64,000 bases of DNA, from positions 2,232,001 through 2,296,000 of the forward strand of contig CBDDED010000003.1 in NCBI GenBank assembly GCA_965226825.1, given 5' to 3'. A model generated the notes under the pieces. The model was not told the DNA's origin, ran no database searches, and saw nothing but the letters and a program-made list of their open reading frames with translations. Position numbers and translations under genes: made by a program. Each line of letters starts with the position of its first letter. Positions within the stretch are counted from its first letter, which is position 1. The DNA is from Io17-Chloro-G2 sp965226825. GTDB lineage: Bacteria > Chloroflexota > Dehalococcoidia > Lucifugimonadales > UBA3495. Below, piece by piece: positions 51,416 through 60,337 of the stretch.

Positions 51416-52588
51416 CTATCCAAGTGGGCCATCGAACATCTCCAACTGTCCCTTCTCGACATTCGGAGAGAAATGCTTGCTGAGGATTCGTCCCGCCTCC
51501 TGATAGGAGGAGCCTACCTTGGGACCATACCAGTGCTCAGGCGCTTCGAGCATACGCTCGAATGTGAGAGTGCAGACTCTTTGGCCTGGCCCAATCATGA
51601 ATGGGACGTCATGCGCACGAATCTCCAGCACGGGTTGTACGCCGCCAAGTCTGCCGTCTTCGCCGAACCCGAACCCAGGGTCGAAAAAGCCGGCGTAATG
51701 GGTGCGTACCTCACCACTCGACGTTTCGTACGCAGTCATCTCGGCAGCGTACCCCGGAGGGATACACACGCTTTCTGTGGAGGACAGTAGATAGAATTCT
51801 TCCGGTTCCAAGATGAGGGGGCCGTTCCCGCCGGCGAAGACCGGTTCCCAAAAATCTTCGGGTCGATAATAGTCAACCCGCGATAAGTCGAGGAGCGTCC
51901 TGTTCTTTCTGGCTCGGTAACCAATTCCGTTGAATGTTCCGTTCAGATCGATACTGAGACCAACGGAGTTGTCCTCGTTGGGCTCTGTCAGGTGTCCTGG
52001 TTGTCCAGAGCCCGGGAATACTATTGGTTTGGACTGGTGTACGCGTTTCAGTTCACCCGGCTCGCATACGGAATCCCCTTTGAATAAACGAACCTGGTTT
52101 AAGGACAATGCTGTCCGCAGTTTGATGGTGAATGACCTCGAAAATACCTCAAGGTACATCCGTCCTTCGTAACCGGCGGTGATATCGTCAAAACGGTCGC
52201 TGCAGTCAGTAATGACCCTCGTGAAGATATCCAGCCTTCCGGTCGAACTCTTGGGATTTGTCCTCGCGCGGATGCCCGGAGGTAAATTGAGGCCCTCAAG
52301 AAGCGGAATCAAGTAGGGACGGTTTTTTTCCAGGATGGCCCCGTCACGGATATCGATCTCGCCAATGGTCAGTTCAGGCAACTTGTCTTCGACGGCGCCC
52401 GAATAGGGGAGAAAGCTGCACTGGAGAATGTATGCCTTCTCGCCCAATCTCAGGTCAAGGCTGGCTGGCTGATAGTTCTCTTCCGGGATGGTGTAATCGC
52501 TGCAGATAACGTTGTCTTGAACTGCAGACCTCAACCATCGAGTAGGCAAAATTCCGCCATTCGCGCTTTCGTTGATGTCATCAAACAT
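51416..52588 (-). CDS. dcd: 2'-deoxycytidine 5'-triphosphate deaminase, double-domain type
   Basis: 390 residues, about twice a single DCD subunit. The first repeat is PASLDLRLGEKAYILQCSFL and RARTNPKSSTGRLDIFTRVI; the second has GLSIDLNGTFNGIGYRARKN, YAAEMTAYETSSGEVRTHYA and FFDPGFGFGEDG. This matches the ~360-residue duplicated-domain DCD family. Deaminates dCTP to dUTP for dTTP supply. The start lacks a clear ribosome-binding site. Confidence 0.87.
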   Translation of the reverse strand: MFDDINESANGGILPTRWLRSAVQDNVICSDYTIPEENYQPASLDLRLGEKAYILQCSFLPYSGAVEDKLPELTIGEIDIRDGAILEKNRPYLIPLLEGLNLPPGIRARTNPKSSTGRLDIFTRVITDCSDRFDDITAGYEGRMYLEVFSRSFTIKLRTALSLNQVRLFKGDSVCEPGELKRVHQSKPIVFPGSGQPGHLTEPNEDNSVGLSIDLNGTFNGIGYRARKNRTLLDLSRVDYYRPEDFWEPVFAGGNGPLILEPEEFYLLSSTESVCIPPGYAAEMTAYETSSGEVRTHYAGFFDPGFGFGEDGRLGGVQPVLEIRAHDVPFMIGPGQRVCTLTFERMLEAPEHWYGPKVGSSYQEAGRILSKHFSPNVEKGQLEMFDGPLG

Positions 52589-53249
52589 ATTTTAATTAGT
52601 TACGGTCGGGTTCGTTGACTGGTCTTCAGCCGGAATCTGGACATGTCCCAGATTACAGAGATCTCCTGAGGAGCGGTCGCACATGGTGATTCAGCGACTG
52701 AAGATCCTCGAATACGCACCAATCGAATACCAATCCCTATCGATTGGTGGATACCGTGCAACATTTAGCGCTTGGGGCGTGTCGCGGTGATGGGAATACT
52801 TGAGAGATTAGGCACAAAAAAAGCTCGATGCCGCAGGGCAAACGAGCTATTTTTTGTCAACACCACATCCTCCTGACTGCGCCGTGATGGTAAATTCTGG
52901 GTGTCTGAGTGTCAAGGCAAAAATTGTCCGCAGGCCTTAGTCGAGATGATATTCGCTTGGAGGAGTCGCTTTGTCTTTCCAGCCTTGAGCGGCTATCCAG
53001 GAAAGGCTCTCATAGACGAATAGGGCCACGCTCAAGGCTGCAGATGCTGGCGAGGGATTCTTTTAACGGGAAACTGCCAACATCGGTCCATCAGCCTTGG
53101 GGCTGACCGTCCGACGCTTGACACCATTTGCGGCAGGTGGCAGACTAGCGACTGAAATTGCGGCTGCACCAGCTTCGGCCGGCGACACATTGTGGCCGGT
53201 AAACGAAGCTCTACAGTTGAAATACACTAAGCACTTTGGAGGAATAGTC
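52589..53249. other. Intergenic with inverted repeat and terminator
   Basis: No gene seen. CACCAATCGA (52717-52726) and TCGATTGGTG (52740-52749) form an inverted repeat about 130 bp upstream of the dCTP-deaminase gene, possibly an operator. A terminator lies at 52814-52857. Confidence 0.4.
52814..52857. terminator. Terminator hairpin
   Basis: ACAAAAAAAGCTCG and CGAGCTATTTTTTGT pair around a GC-rich 15-base loop. No gene ends close by on either strand, so what it terminates is unclear. Confidence 0.75.
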
Positions 53250-53453
53250 ATGGCCGACGTCAAAATTGAAATTCGCCCCAACGGTCCCCTGCGAGTCAGC
53301 GGCGAGGTCGAAATCGTGGACTCCGAGGGAGCCAACTATGCCATTCCGGAGGGTCAGTTCGTGACCTTCTGCCGTTGCGGCCAGTCCAGCAACAAGCCTT
53401 TCTGCGACGGCTCCCACCGGGAAAGTTTCGAGGGCGAGTCCAAGGCGCGCTAA
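53250..53453 (+). CDS. CDGSH-type iron-sulfur protein
   Basis: 67 residues from ATG 53250 with TTTGGAGGAAT upstream; a longer in-frame extension to 53097 is rejected. Cys41, Cys43, Cys52 and His56 in TFCRCGQSSNKPFCDGSHRE make the CDGSH 2Fe-2S site (mitoNEET-type). Small soluble redox or Fe-S protein. Followed by a terminator 28 bp downstream. Confidence 0.93.
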   Translation: MADVKIEIRPNGPLRVSGEVEIVDSEGANYAIPEGQFVTFCRCGQSSNKPFCDGSHRESFEGESKAR

Positions 53454-53480
53454 CCGAAATCAACAACCCTGGACCACAAT

Positions 53481-53512
53481 AGGGGCATCTCCTTGAAAAG
53501 GGGATGCCCCTT
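53481..53512. terminator. Terminator between convergent genes
   Basis: AGGGGCATC pairs with GATGCCCCTT around a 13-base loop, then TATCTATTG. Ends the CDGSH gene and, on the other strand, leucine dehydrogenase. Confidence 0.8.
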
Positions 53513-53590
53513 ATCTATTGGGTCGGTTTTGCTAGACCCTTGGGCCTAGACCGTTGGGACCGGACCGTTGGGTTGGTCCGATTAGAAATT

Positions 53591-54661
53591 TCAGGCCGGG
53601 CGGTAGAGGTTCTTAATCGACCGCACCGAGGCCAACCTGCTTTCGGCCAAACGGTCGGCGGCTTTGGATGTCGGGACCTCTTCTCTCTGAGAAATCTCGA
53701 TCACCTGCCCCATTATCTCGTAGATGCGCTCGGTCTTTTCCCGGGCCCGGTCGGCATTGTAAGGAGCCCCAATCTCGGCGGACACGTTGATAATTCCGCC
53801 GGAATTGATGATGTAGTCGGGAGCGTACAGAATGCCCCGCCGGTGAAGGTCTTTGCCGTCCTCATCGGTGGCCAATTGATTATTGGCTCCCCCGGCTATC
53901 ACCCGGCATTTAAGCCGGGGAATGGATTCCTGGTTCAGGACTCCACCCAGTGCGCACGGCGAGAATATGTCGCAGTCCTGGTCGTAAATCTCCTTGACGT
54001 CGACCACCGCAATCCCCATGTCCCGCGCCCGGTCCGTCGCTGCCTCATAAACGTCGGCAACCACCAGCCGGGCGTCCTCTTTGAGCAAGTGGTGGGCGAC
54101 GTAGGTGGCTACTTTCCCGAATCCTTGCACAGCCACCTTCTTGCCCGCTAACGACTCCGAGCCCCAAACCTGCCGGGCGCAGGCCTTCATGCCCATGTAG
54201 ATGCCCAGGCCAGTCATGGTTGACGTGTCGCCGCTCCCGCCGGCGCTGGCGGGCAGACCGACCACGTAAGCGGTTTCCTGGCGAATGTACTCCAGGTCCC
54301 GGCCGGTGCTGCCCACGTCGGTGGTGGTCAGGTACCGGCCCCCCAGGGTGTCGACGAACCGCCCAAACGACCGGAGCAAAGCCTCGGTTTTTTGGGTATG
54401 GGAGTCGGCTATGATCACCGCTTTGCCCCCGCCCAGGGGAAGATCGGCCGCCGCCGCTTTATAAGTCATAGCCCGGGACAAGCGGAGCGCATCCATGACC
54501 GCCTCGCGTTCAGACTCGTACGGCCATATCCGCAGCCCGCCGCAGGCCGGTCCCAAGGTGGTGTCATGGATAGACACAACTGCCTTCAGGCCCACTTCAA
54601 GGTCGGTGCACATCACGAGTTGCTCGTATCCCCATTCACTCATGTAGTCGAAAACGTCCAT
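53591..54661 (-). CDS. Leucine dehydrogenase-like Glu/Leu/Phe/Val dehydrogenase
   Basis: 356 residues, start preceded by GGAGGAC. ACGGLRIWPYESEREAVMDA, AMTYKAAAADLPLGGGKAVI (catalytic Lys in PLGGGK region), and the NAD-binding VAVQGFGKVATYVAHHLL are present. Oxidative deamination of branched-chain amino acids to 2-oxoacids with NAD. Fits a genome with many catabolic enzymes; the 2-oxoacid product is also a class of substrate for TPP enzymes. Confidence 0.92.
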   Translation of the reverse strand: MDVFDYMSEWGYEQLVMCTDLEVGLKAVVSIHDTTLGPACGGLRIWPYESEREAVMDALRLSRAMTYKAAAADLPLGGGKAVIIADSHTQKTEALLRSFGRFVDTLGGRYLTTTDVGSTGRDLEYIRQETAYVVGLPASAGGSGDTSTMTGLGIYMGMKACARQVWGSESLAGKKVAVQGFGKVATYVAHHLLKEDARLVVADVYEAATDRARDMGIAVVDVKEIYDQDCDIFSPCALGGVLNQESIPRLKCRVIAGGANNQLATDEDGKDLHRRGILYAPDYIINSGGIINVSAEIGAPYNADRAREKTERIYEIMGQVIEISQREEVPTSKAADRLAESRLASVRSIKNLYRPA

Positions 54662-55151
54662 GGCGGAGTCCTCCCAAACGGCTAACCGTCAATTGATCGG
54701 AGTCACAATTGATTCGAGTCACCATCGCTCGCCGGGCAACCAATCCGCTGCCCCCGGACTTACTACCTCCTTTAATATAAATTATAAACTACCGTAGCTG
54801 CCTGTCTGAGGATTGGTTCTCAGAGACGAAAGGCGTCATTTACTGATTATTGTCGCGCCAAATAAGCTCTAATGTGGATAAACGCGGACTGTGTAACTCT
54901 GCTAACGACGATTATCGTTTAGATCATTGTGTCTCGAACAGACGGTTAGTCCAAATGCCGGGTCTGCCGGGCCATTTGTAGACAATTCGCCAACCGCCTG
55001 CCAACAACCGCCGGAGACAGTATCCGGACGGCTCTACGTTCCTGATCTTGTCGGGGAATCTTGGCGCGGGTAGGAGCCGGGAGTATAATCGCCGCCTAGC
55101 CCAAGGGCTGGGCGGTTTTCCAAGACTAACCGTGAGCAGGAGGTGTGCCGG
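54662..55151. other. Intergenic, AT-rich patch, no gene seen
   Basis: About 490 bp. An AT-rich segment (TTTAATATAAATTATAAACT, about 54771-54790) probably holds promoter elements for leucine dehydrogenase. No gene recognised. Confidence 0.4.
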
Positions 55152-55592
55152 ATGACAGAACAAGTGATGCACGCCCAAATGGGGGGCGAAACCGGAGGCG
55201 CCGAGGAGCTGATTCAGGCCGGACCAGTCACATTCGGGTTGGAGTATCGAATCCTACGCGGCGGAGAGGAAGAAGGCCTGTGTATTCACGTCTACGGAAA
55301 CGACCTGCCCGGCCATGACAAAGAACTGTTGCGGTTTGACTGCTTCAAAGTGGCTCCCCATTACCACTACCGGAACGCCACTGTGAAGAAGAACGAGCGG
55401 GTATTCTTGGACTTCACCGCCGAGGGAGAGCCCGTGGCATGGACCCTGGACAAGATCAAGAACCGGCTGCCCGTCATGCTGATCCGGTGCGAGGCTGAAG
55501 ACATTGCCCGCAGCCTGGACCAACAGGTGGTGGACGCCGCGATTCCCAAAATCGCCGCTTGGGCCGAAACCAAGACTCACCGGCGAGGATAG
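55152..55592 (+). CDS. Hypothetical protein with His-rich motif
   Basis: 146 residues from ATG 55152, preceded by AGGAGG. GLCIHVYGNDLPGHDKELLR, FDCFKVAPHYHYRNATVKKN and FLDFTAEGEPVAWTLDKI give a coherent alpha/beta protein with a possible metal site at HYHY. It is a small conserved-looking protein of unknown function. A terminator follows before the cyclophilin gene. Confidence 0.6.
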   Translation: MTEQVMHAQMGGETGGAEELIQAGPVTFGLEYRILRGGEEEGLCIHVYGNDLPGHDKELLRFDCFKVAPHYHYRNATVKKNERVFLDFTAEGEPVAWTLDKIKNRLPVMLIRCEAEDIARSLDQQVVDAAIPKIAAWAETKTHRRG

Positions 55593-55650
55593 ACGAGTCC
55601 CCTTGAAGCTTTACTGAAGCTCTACCAAAAATCAGGAGATGGTACAATCG

Positions 55651-55683
55651 GCGAAGGGGCGAGGTTAAATCTCGCCCCTTCGC
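55651..55683 (+). terminator. Terminator hairpin
   Basis: GCGAAGGGGCGAG pairs perfectly with CTCGCCCCTTCGC across GTTAAAT. No U-tract, but placement between two plus-strand genes fits. Confidence 0.75.
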
Positions 55684-55748
55684 GTGGAACCCACCGATTT
55701 CACTTCACCTAAATTTGAGAGGCGTACCCGTACGCCGGAGGAAAAGAC

Positions 55749-56264
55749 ATGCGCCAGCAGTATTCCAATCCGCCGGAAATGACTATAGACCCATCGACCA
55801 AGTACACGGCCACCATCCATACCGACAAAGGCGACATGTCGCTGGAGTTGCTTCCGGGTGATGCGCCTATCACAGTCAACAACTTCGTGTTCTTGGCCCG
55901 TGAGGGGTTTTATACCGGCGGCGGGTTTCACCGGGTCATCAAAGACTTCATGGTCCAGGGCGGCTGCCCCAAGGGCGACGGCACCGGCGGTCCCGGCTAT
56001 CGTTTCCAGGATGAGAAGGTTACCCGGAGTTACACCAAGGGGACCCTGGCCATGGCCAATGCGGGGCCCAACACCAACGGCAGCCAGTTTTTCATCGTCC
56101 ACGGCGACGACGTTGGACTGCCGCCCAACTACACCATATTCGGTATGCTCACCGAAGGCCTGGACGTGCTGGATGCCCTGGCAACTTTCCCGGTCGGCGG
56201 CAGGGAAAATTCCTCGCCCACGGAACGGCTGGGAATCACTTCCATAGAGGTTGTCGAAGGTTAG
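55749..56264 (+). CDS. Cyclophilin-type peptidyl-prolyl isomerase
   Basis: 171 residues; start preceded by GGAGGAAAA. Cyclophilin landmarks: FHRVIKDFMVQGGCPKGDGT, NTNGSQFFIVHGDD, PNYTIFGMLTEGLDVLD. No signal peptide, so cytoplasmic. Catalyses prolyl isomerisation during folding. Confidence 0.94.
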   Translation: MRQQYSNPPEMTIDPSTKYTATIHTDKGDMSLELLPGDAPITVNNFVFLAREGFYTGGGFHRVIKDFMVQGGCPKGDGTGGPGYRFQDEKVTRSYTKGTLAMANAGPNTNGSQFFIVHGDDVGLPPNYTIFGMLTEGLDVLDALATFPVGGRENSSPTERLGITSIEVVEG

Positions 56265-56297
56265 ACCGACCGCTTGTCCATCGGGTGGCGGCGCGGG

Positions 56298-57638
56298 TTA
56301 GCTCCGGGCTTGGGCTAGGGAAGGCCAACGAGGTCTCTTGGCCGCCAGGAAGCACAGGCCTCCCAGGAAGTTCAAGGCCGCCAGAAGCAGAAATGCGTCG
56401 GTGTAGGTGCCTTGTACGTCCCGCATGTACCCGGCCAGGGGCGATGAAATCAGCAACAGTATGTTCATCGGCACGGTGGAAAGGCCCAGTATCTTGCCGA
56501 AGGACTTTCTGCCGAAGTAGTCGCCCCTTATCGAAACGGTCAGAGGGTTGCGGCCTCCCATTCCGATGCCAAACATGACGGCGAAAATGCTCAAGGTCGC
56601 AATGCTGTCGGCCTGGGTCAACACTACTACCCCCGCCGCCTGAATTGTCGTGAATCCGAACAGGGCAAGTCTGACGGGGATCCTATCTCCCACGTACCCG
56701 CCCACCAGCTGAGAGATCGTGGCGACGAGAGTGTATCCCGTCACTAACCAAGCGGTGGTCTGCAGGGTGAATCCCTGGTCTTTCATCATCAGCCCAAGGT
56801 GCGAAAGCACGGCCAACATCACCATGGACACCAAGCCGTGGCCCGCGGCAATCAGCCAGAAAGCGGGCGTCTTCAGGGCTTGGGTCGCGGTGAAGTCACC
56901 GTCGCTGTTGGCGGAAGCCCTGGCCTGCCGGGCGTGTCCGGGCTGCGGCGTCTCCTCTGCAGGAGGAACGCCATCGGGCCACGTCCCATACTCCTGGGGT
57001 TGGTTGCGAATCATCCTGGTCAAGGGAAAAGCAATCACCAGGATGAATATGCCGACGCAGGTGGCGGTAAGGCTCCAGCCAAGCCGGACGTGGTCCGGGT
57101 CTACTGCCCAGGCGAGGGCCGGCACCAGCGCCAACGCCCCCAATCTGCTGATGACGTTGGCCCGGCTGATGGCGGTGGCTCTGCGCCGCTGGAACCAGTG
57201 GTTGAGCAGCGTCATAACCGGGACCCAACTCCCCAGCCCCTGCCCAAATGCCATCACGATGTAGGCCAGGTAGAACATCCACAGGTTCTCCACCCGGCCA
57301 AAGAGCAGGAAGCCCAACCCCAGGATGAGCAGACCTACCAGCACCATGCGCCGGGTGCCCACCTTGTCCGTCAGGTATCCCTCAATCGGGCCCATGAGGC
57401 CGCCCTCTATCCGGGTGAAGGTCAGAGCGAAGCCGAGTTGGGTGCGGGTCCAGTGGAACTGGCTCTCCAGGGCCACCGCCCACACGCCCATAGCGTGAAA
57501 CAGCGGGACCGTCGAGATGGCCATGACAATTCCGCCAAGGGCGACAAGCCACCACCCGTAGAAGACATTCCGGGGAGGAAATCCGCCGCTTGGGGATTGT
57601 TCCGAGGGTGGTTGAACTTGGGGATCTACTTGAACCAT
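56298..57638 (-). CDS. MFS transporter, monocarboxylate/oxalate-formate-like
   Basis: 446 residues, twelve helices. FYGWWLVALGGIVMAISTVP at the start and GPIEGYLTDKVGTRRMVLVG are typical of OFA/MCT-like MFS members that move small carboxylates. A cytoplasmic central loop (PQPGHARQARASANSDGDFT) separates the two halves. A 24-bp perfect palindrome just before the start codon may regulate it. Confidence 0.87.
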   Translation of the reverse strand: MVQVDPQVQPPSEQSPSGGFPPRNVFYGWWLVALGGIVMAISTVPLFHAMGVWAVALESQFHWTRTQLGFALTFTRIEGGLMGPIEGYLTDKVGTRRMVLVGLLILGLGFLLFGRVENLWMFYLAYIVMAFGQGLGSWVPVMTLLNHWFQRRRATAISRANVISRLGALALVPALAWAVDPDHVRLGWSLTATCVGIFILVIAFPLTRMIRNQPQEYGTWPDGVPPAEETPQPGHARQARASANSDGDFTATQALKTPAFWLIAAGHGLVSMVMLAVLSHLGLMMKDQGFTLQTTAWLVTGYTLVATISQLVGGYVGDRIPVRLALFGFTTIQAAGVVVLTQADSIATLSIFAVMFGIGMGGRNPLTVSIRGDYFGRKSFGKILGLSTVPMNILLLISSPLAGYMRDVQGTYTDAFLLLAALNFLGGLCFLAAKRPRWPSLAQARS

Positions 57639-57650
57639 AACCTAATAGAG

Positions 57651-57674
57651 CCGGAATGCCGATCGGCATTCCGG
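57651..57674. promoter_or_regulatory. 24-bp perfect palindrome, candidate operator of the MFS gene
   Basis: CCGGAATGCCGA followed by its exact reverse complement. It lies 12 bp before the start codon of the minus-strand MFS gene, in or next to the leader, a position suited to repression by a dimeric regulator. No regulator gene is adjacent. Confidence 0.55.
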
Positions 57675-58037
57675 ATTGAATCCCATTGAATCTGCCTGAA
57701 TCTGCGCGGCCATTGGACTGAGCCGAGAGCAATGCTACAAGGGCCAATCAGTATGCGTCAACGTGATATTACCGGATATATCCCATTGGCATACCGGATA
57801 TTGGGCGATTCTACGGGTCAATCGCATCTTAATCGGGTGCAGCTTTAGCACAGGGGGCAATGCCGCATTTCGGGCACTAGGCAACTCCGGATTTTGAGAG
57901 GAGCCACGTTTGAAGGATGCACGCGAGAATTAACATGGGACTGCCCAGCGATCTGTGGTTGCCCTTTGAACACTAACTAACTGAAATGGTATAATGCGGT
58001 AGATTCGCCGCATTTGGCAATGACGGGGAGGCTTAGG
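57675..58037. other. Intergenic, no gene seen
   Basis: Upstream regions of the MFS gene and of the toxin-antitoxin-like pair. TTACCGGATATATCCCATTG and ATACCGGATATTGGGC (57766-57806) form a weak direct repeat. Confidence 0.4.
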
Positions 58038-58442
58038 ATGGTGATAGACCGCGGCCGGAAATACCGGGAGATGGCGGTCCGGGGCAAATACCAGAGACTT
58101 TATACACACCTATGCGGCCTAACCACTCAGGAGTGGAAGACTTCATTCGACGAGATCGAGTCGATCATAGGTTTCGAGTTGCCCCCGTCCGCGCGGCTTC
58201 ACCGACCCTGGTGGTCGAATCAGAGCGGCGGCAGCGGCCATAGCCAAGCTCTTGCCTGGAGCGCAGCCGGATGGGAGACGGCGGATGTTGATATGGACGG
58301 CGAGATGCTGCTGTTCCGTCGAAAACCATCAAAGACCGTGCAAAGGCTCAGCCTCGACGAAGTATTGCCTGTCCACTCCGCCGGAACTTGGCCGGAAGGC
58401 CTGGGCCTCAGCCGGGAGGACATCTACGAGGAGAGGATTTAA
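58038..58442 (+). CDS. DUF7662-like protein, putative antitoxin of the PIN gene
   Basis: 134 residues from ATG 58038, preceded by GGGAGG; the in-frame ATG 58014 lacks one. RGKYQRLYTHLCGLTTQEWK then SFDEIESIIGFELPPSARLH, PWWSNQSG and AWSAAGWETADVDMDGEMLL is the DUF7662 pattern. The C-terminal 40 residues (SLDEVLPVHSAGTWPEGLGL) are extra and could hold the toxin-binding part. The PIN toxin begins 8 bp after its stop, so they are one operon. Confidence 0.65.
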   Translation: MVIDRGRKYREMAVRGKYQRLYTHLCGLTTQEWKTSFDEIESIIGFELPPSARLHRPWWSNQSGGSGHSQALAWSAAGWETADVDMDGEMLLFRRKPSKTVQRLSLDEVLPVHSAGTWPEGLGLSREDIYEERI

Positions 58443-58450
58443 ACAGGCAG

Positions 58451-58873
58451 ATGTTTGTCGACACCAACGTCCTGATCAAGGGCCGCATACTTGAGGCCCC
58501 GGGCCACGACTCCGCCAGGGGAGAGTTGGAGCTAGCCTTTCGAGACGCTGAACCCTTGAGAATCAACCGCCAAGTGTTGCGGGAGTACCTATCGGTGGTC
58601 ACCCGCCCGCAACTGTGGGCGGTCGGTCTTACCCGTGAAGAGGCCCTGGCAGACGTGGAAAGGTTCGCCGACGCATTCGAGATACTTGAGGACGGACCCG
58701 CGGTGACCGCCAGATTGTTGGCGCTGTGCCGTGAAATTCCCGTGAGAGGACGGCAGATTCATGACGCCAACGTCGTGGCAACCATGCTGGCCCACGGGGA
58801 GCGTAGGCTGTTGACCTTCAAGACTGCAGACTTTCGCCGCTACGGAGACCGCATCGAGTTGTTGGGTGGTTAG
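58451..58873 (+). CDS. PIN-domain ribonuclease toxin (VapC-like)
   Basis: 140 residues. Asp4 in FVDTNVLI, Glu in LREYLSVVT, Asp near residue 100 in QIHDANVVATMLA and late TFKTADFRR give the four acidic PIN site residues. It would cleave RNA when released from its antitoxin. No defects seen, in contrast to the three broken toxins elsewhere in this window. Confidence 0.88.
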   Translation: MFVDTNVLIKGRILEAPGHDSARGELELAFRDAEPLRINRQVLREYLSVVTRPQLWAVGLTREEALADVERFADAFEILEDGPAVTARLLALCREIPVRGRQIHDANVVATMLAHGERRLLTFKTADFRRYGDRIELLGG

Positions 58874-59101
58874 CAGGGGGAACTGGCTGGACCCCCGGAG
58901 ACAGGCTTGGAAGGCATTTGAGCATAGGGCAGATGGTAACGGTTCAGAACCTGGGTAGGATTTGTTTGCCAACCAGGATGGGAAGACACCATGGGACATC
59001 GGGAAGTATAAGACACCCGCCCACGACAAATATTTCTAAGGATGGGGATGATCCGGACATTGCGTCAAGGGCAAGAATTGAGCTGCGGTTGCCCTGTGAT
59101 G

Positions 59102-59947
59102 CTACGGAAGCTGAAGCCACAGCCGGTAGAGATCGTTCCGGGATCTGCCGGTAGCCTCGCTCACCGCGGCAATCGCCTCCTGGGGAGCGGCGCCGGCCTG
59201 CCTAAGCTCGGCCAGGCGGGAAATCGCTTCTTCCACCGTGCCTTCTTGCAGCGTGCGCAGGGAACGTGTTGACCTGGAATCTCCGCCGTCCGCTCCGGCC
59301 ACCACCACCACGAACTCGCCGCGGGGCGTCGTGAAGTGGTCCTTGGCCTGGGATAAAGTCCCCCGGAAAACCTCCTGGTGGAGCTTGGTCAACTCCCGGC
59401 ACACTGCCACCGGTCGGTCGCCAAGCACTGCCAAAAGGTCTGCCAAGGTCGCCGCCACGCGGTGGGGGGCCTCCATGATTACCAAAGTGTCGACGGCATT
59501 CGCTACCGATTCCAGCCGCTCCCGGCGTCTTTTAGCCTGGCGAGGCAGAAATCCCAGGAACAAGAAGGAGTCGGAGTTCAGGCCCGAGACGGCCACCGCG
59601 GTGGTAACCGAGGAAGCCCCCGGGGCGACGTCCACGGCAAACCCATTGGCCGATGCCTGGGCCACCAACTCGGCGCCGGGATCGCTGACTCCGGGCATTC
59701 CGGCATCGGTGACCAAGGCCACGTCCCCAACGGCGAGGGCTTCCAAAAGTCCAGGAATCCGGCGCAACCGGTTGTGTTGGTGGTAACTGGTAACCCGTAC
59801 CTTGATCCCAAGATGATTCAGCAGCCGGCGCGTAACCCGGGTATCCTCGGCGGCGACCAAATCCACTTGCCCCAAGATCCTGACCGCCCGGGTGGTCAGG
59901 TCTTCAAGGTTGCCTATGGGTGTTCCTACAACGAAAAGTGTGCCCAT
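59102..59947 (-). CDS. rsmI: 16S rRNA (cytidine-1402 2'-O) methyltransferase RsmI
   Basis: 281 residues from ATG 59947. MGTLFVVGTPIGNLEDLTTR, AEDTRVTRRLLNHLGI, LVTDAGMPGVSDPG, EAPHRVAATLADL, CRELTKLHQEVFRGTL are all RsmI landmarks. Methylates C1402 in the ribosomal P site with SAM. Stand-alone housekeeping gene. Confidence 0.95.
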   Translation of the reverse strand: MGTLFVVGTPIGNLEDLTTRAVRILGQVDLVAAEDTRVTRRLLNHLGIKVRVTSYHQHNRLRRIPGLLEALAVGDVALVTDAGMPGVSDPGAELVAQASANGFAVDVAPGASSVTTAVAVSGLNSDSFLFLGFLPRQAKRRRERLESVANAVDTLVIMEAPHRVAATLADLLAVLGDRPVAVCRELTKLHQEVFRGTLSQAKDHFTTPRGEFVVVVAGADGGDSRSTRSLRTLQEGTVEEAISRLAELRQAGAAPQEAIAAVSEATGRSRNDLYRLWLQLP

Positions 59948-60337
59948 GTTTATCTCGCCGCCGGGGTTTATCCAGGCCTTGACCGCCGCCCGAGAGCCGT
60001 GAACAACGGGAATTTCCAGATTAACACAGCCCAAGGACGCCCATTGTCGCCAGAAGATCCGTCAGACTGTCGTACCGTGGAATCGTATATGGAACGCCAG
60101 CCGCCCGCATCCCCTGAGGCGGTCCGCCGCTGGCACGGTTGGATAAACGGCGCACAAGAATCACTTTAATGCAGGATTCGCCGCAAGATTCGGGGGTCAC
60201 GTTAGAATGGGGTTGCCCCGATTGACCCGGCGATGGGGTGGACGGCGTACACCTCGGACTGTAAGCTCTACCCGGAAAACCAAACCCCGCTGCGCCCGTT
60301 CCTGTCGCGGGGTTGACCAGAATATAGGAGACCGCCA
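59948..60337. other. Intergenic, no gene seen
   Basis: Divergent promoters of rsmI and the TPP-enzyme gene are expected here. Nothing else recognised. Confidence 0.4.

Noticed and set aside
53097..53249. N-terminal extension of the CDGSH protein
   Set aside because: ATG 53250 has a perfect ribosome-binding site and gives the usual length of the family; the extension is not protein-like.
53504..54151. Plus-strand frame inside leucine dehydrogenase
   Set aside because: It is complementary to a clearly conserved enzyme and lacks motifs of its own.
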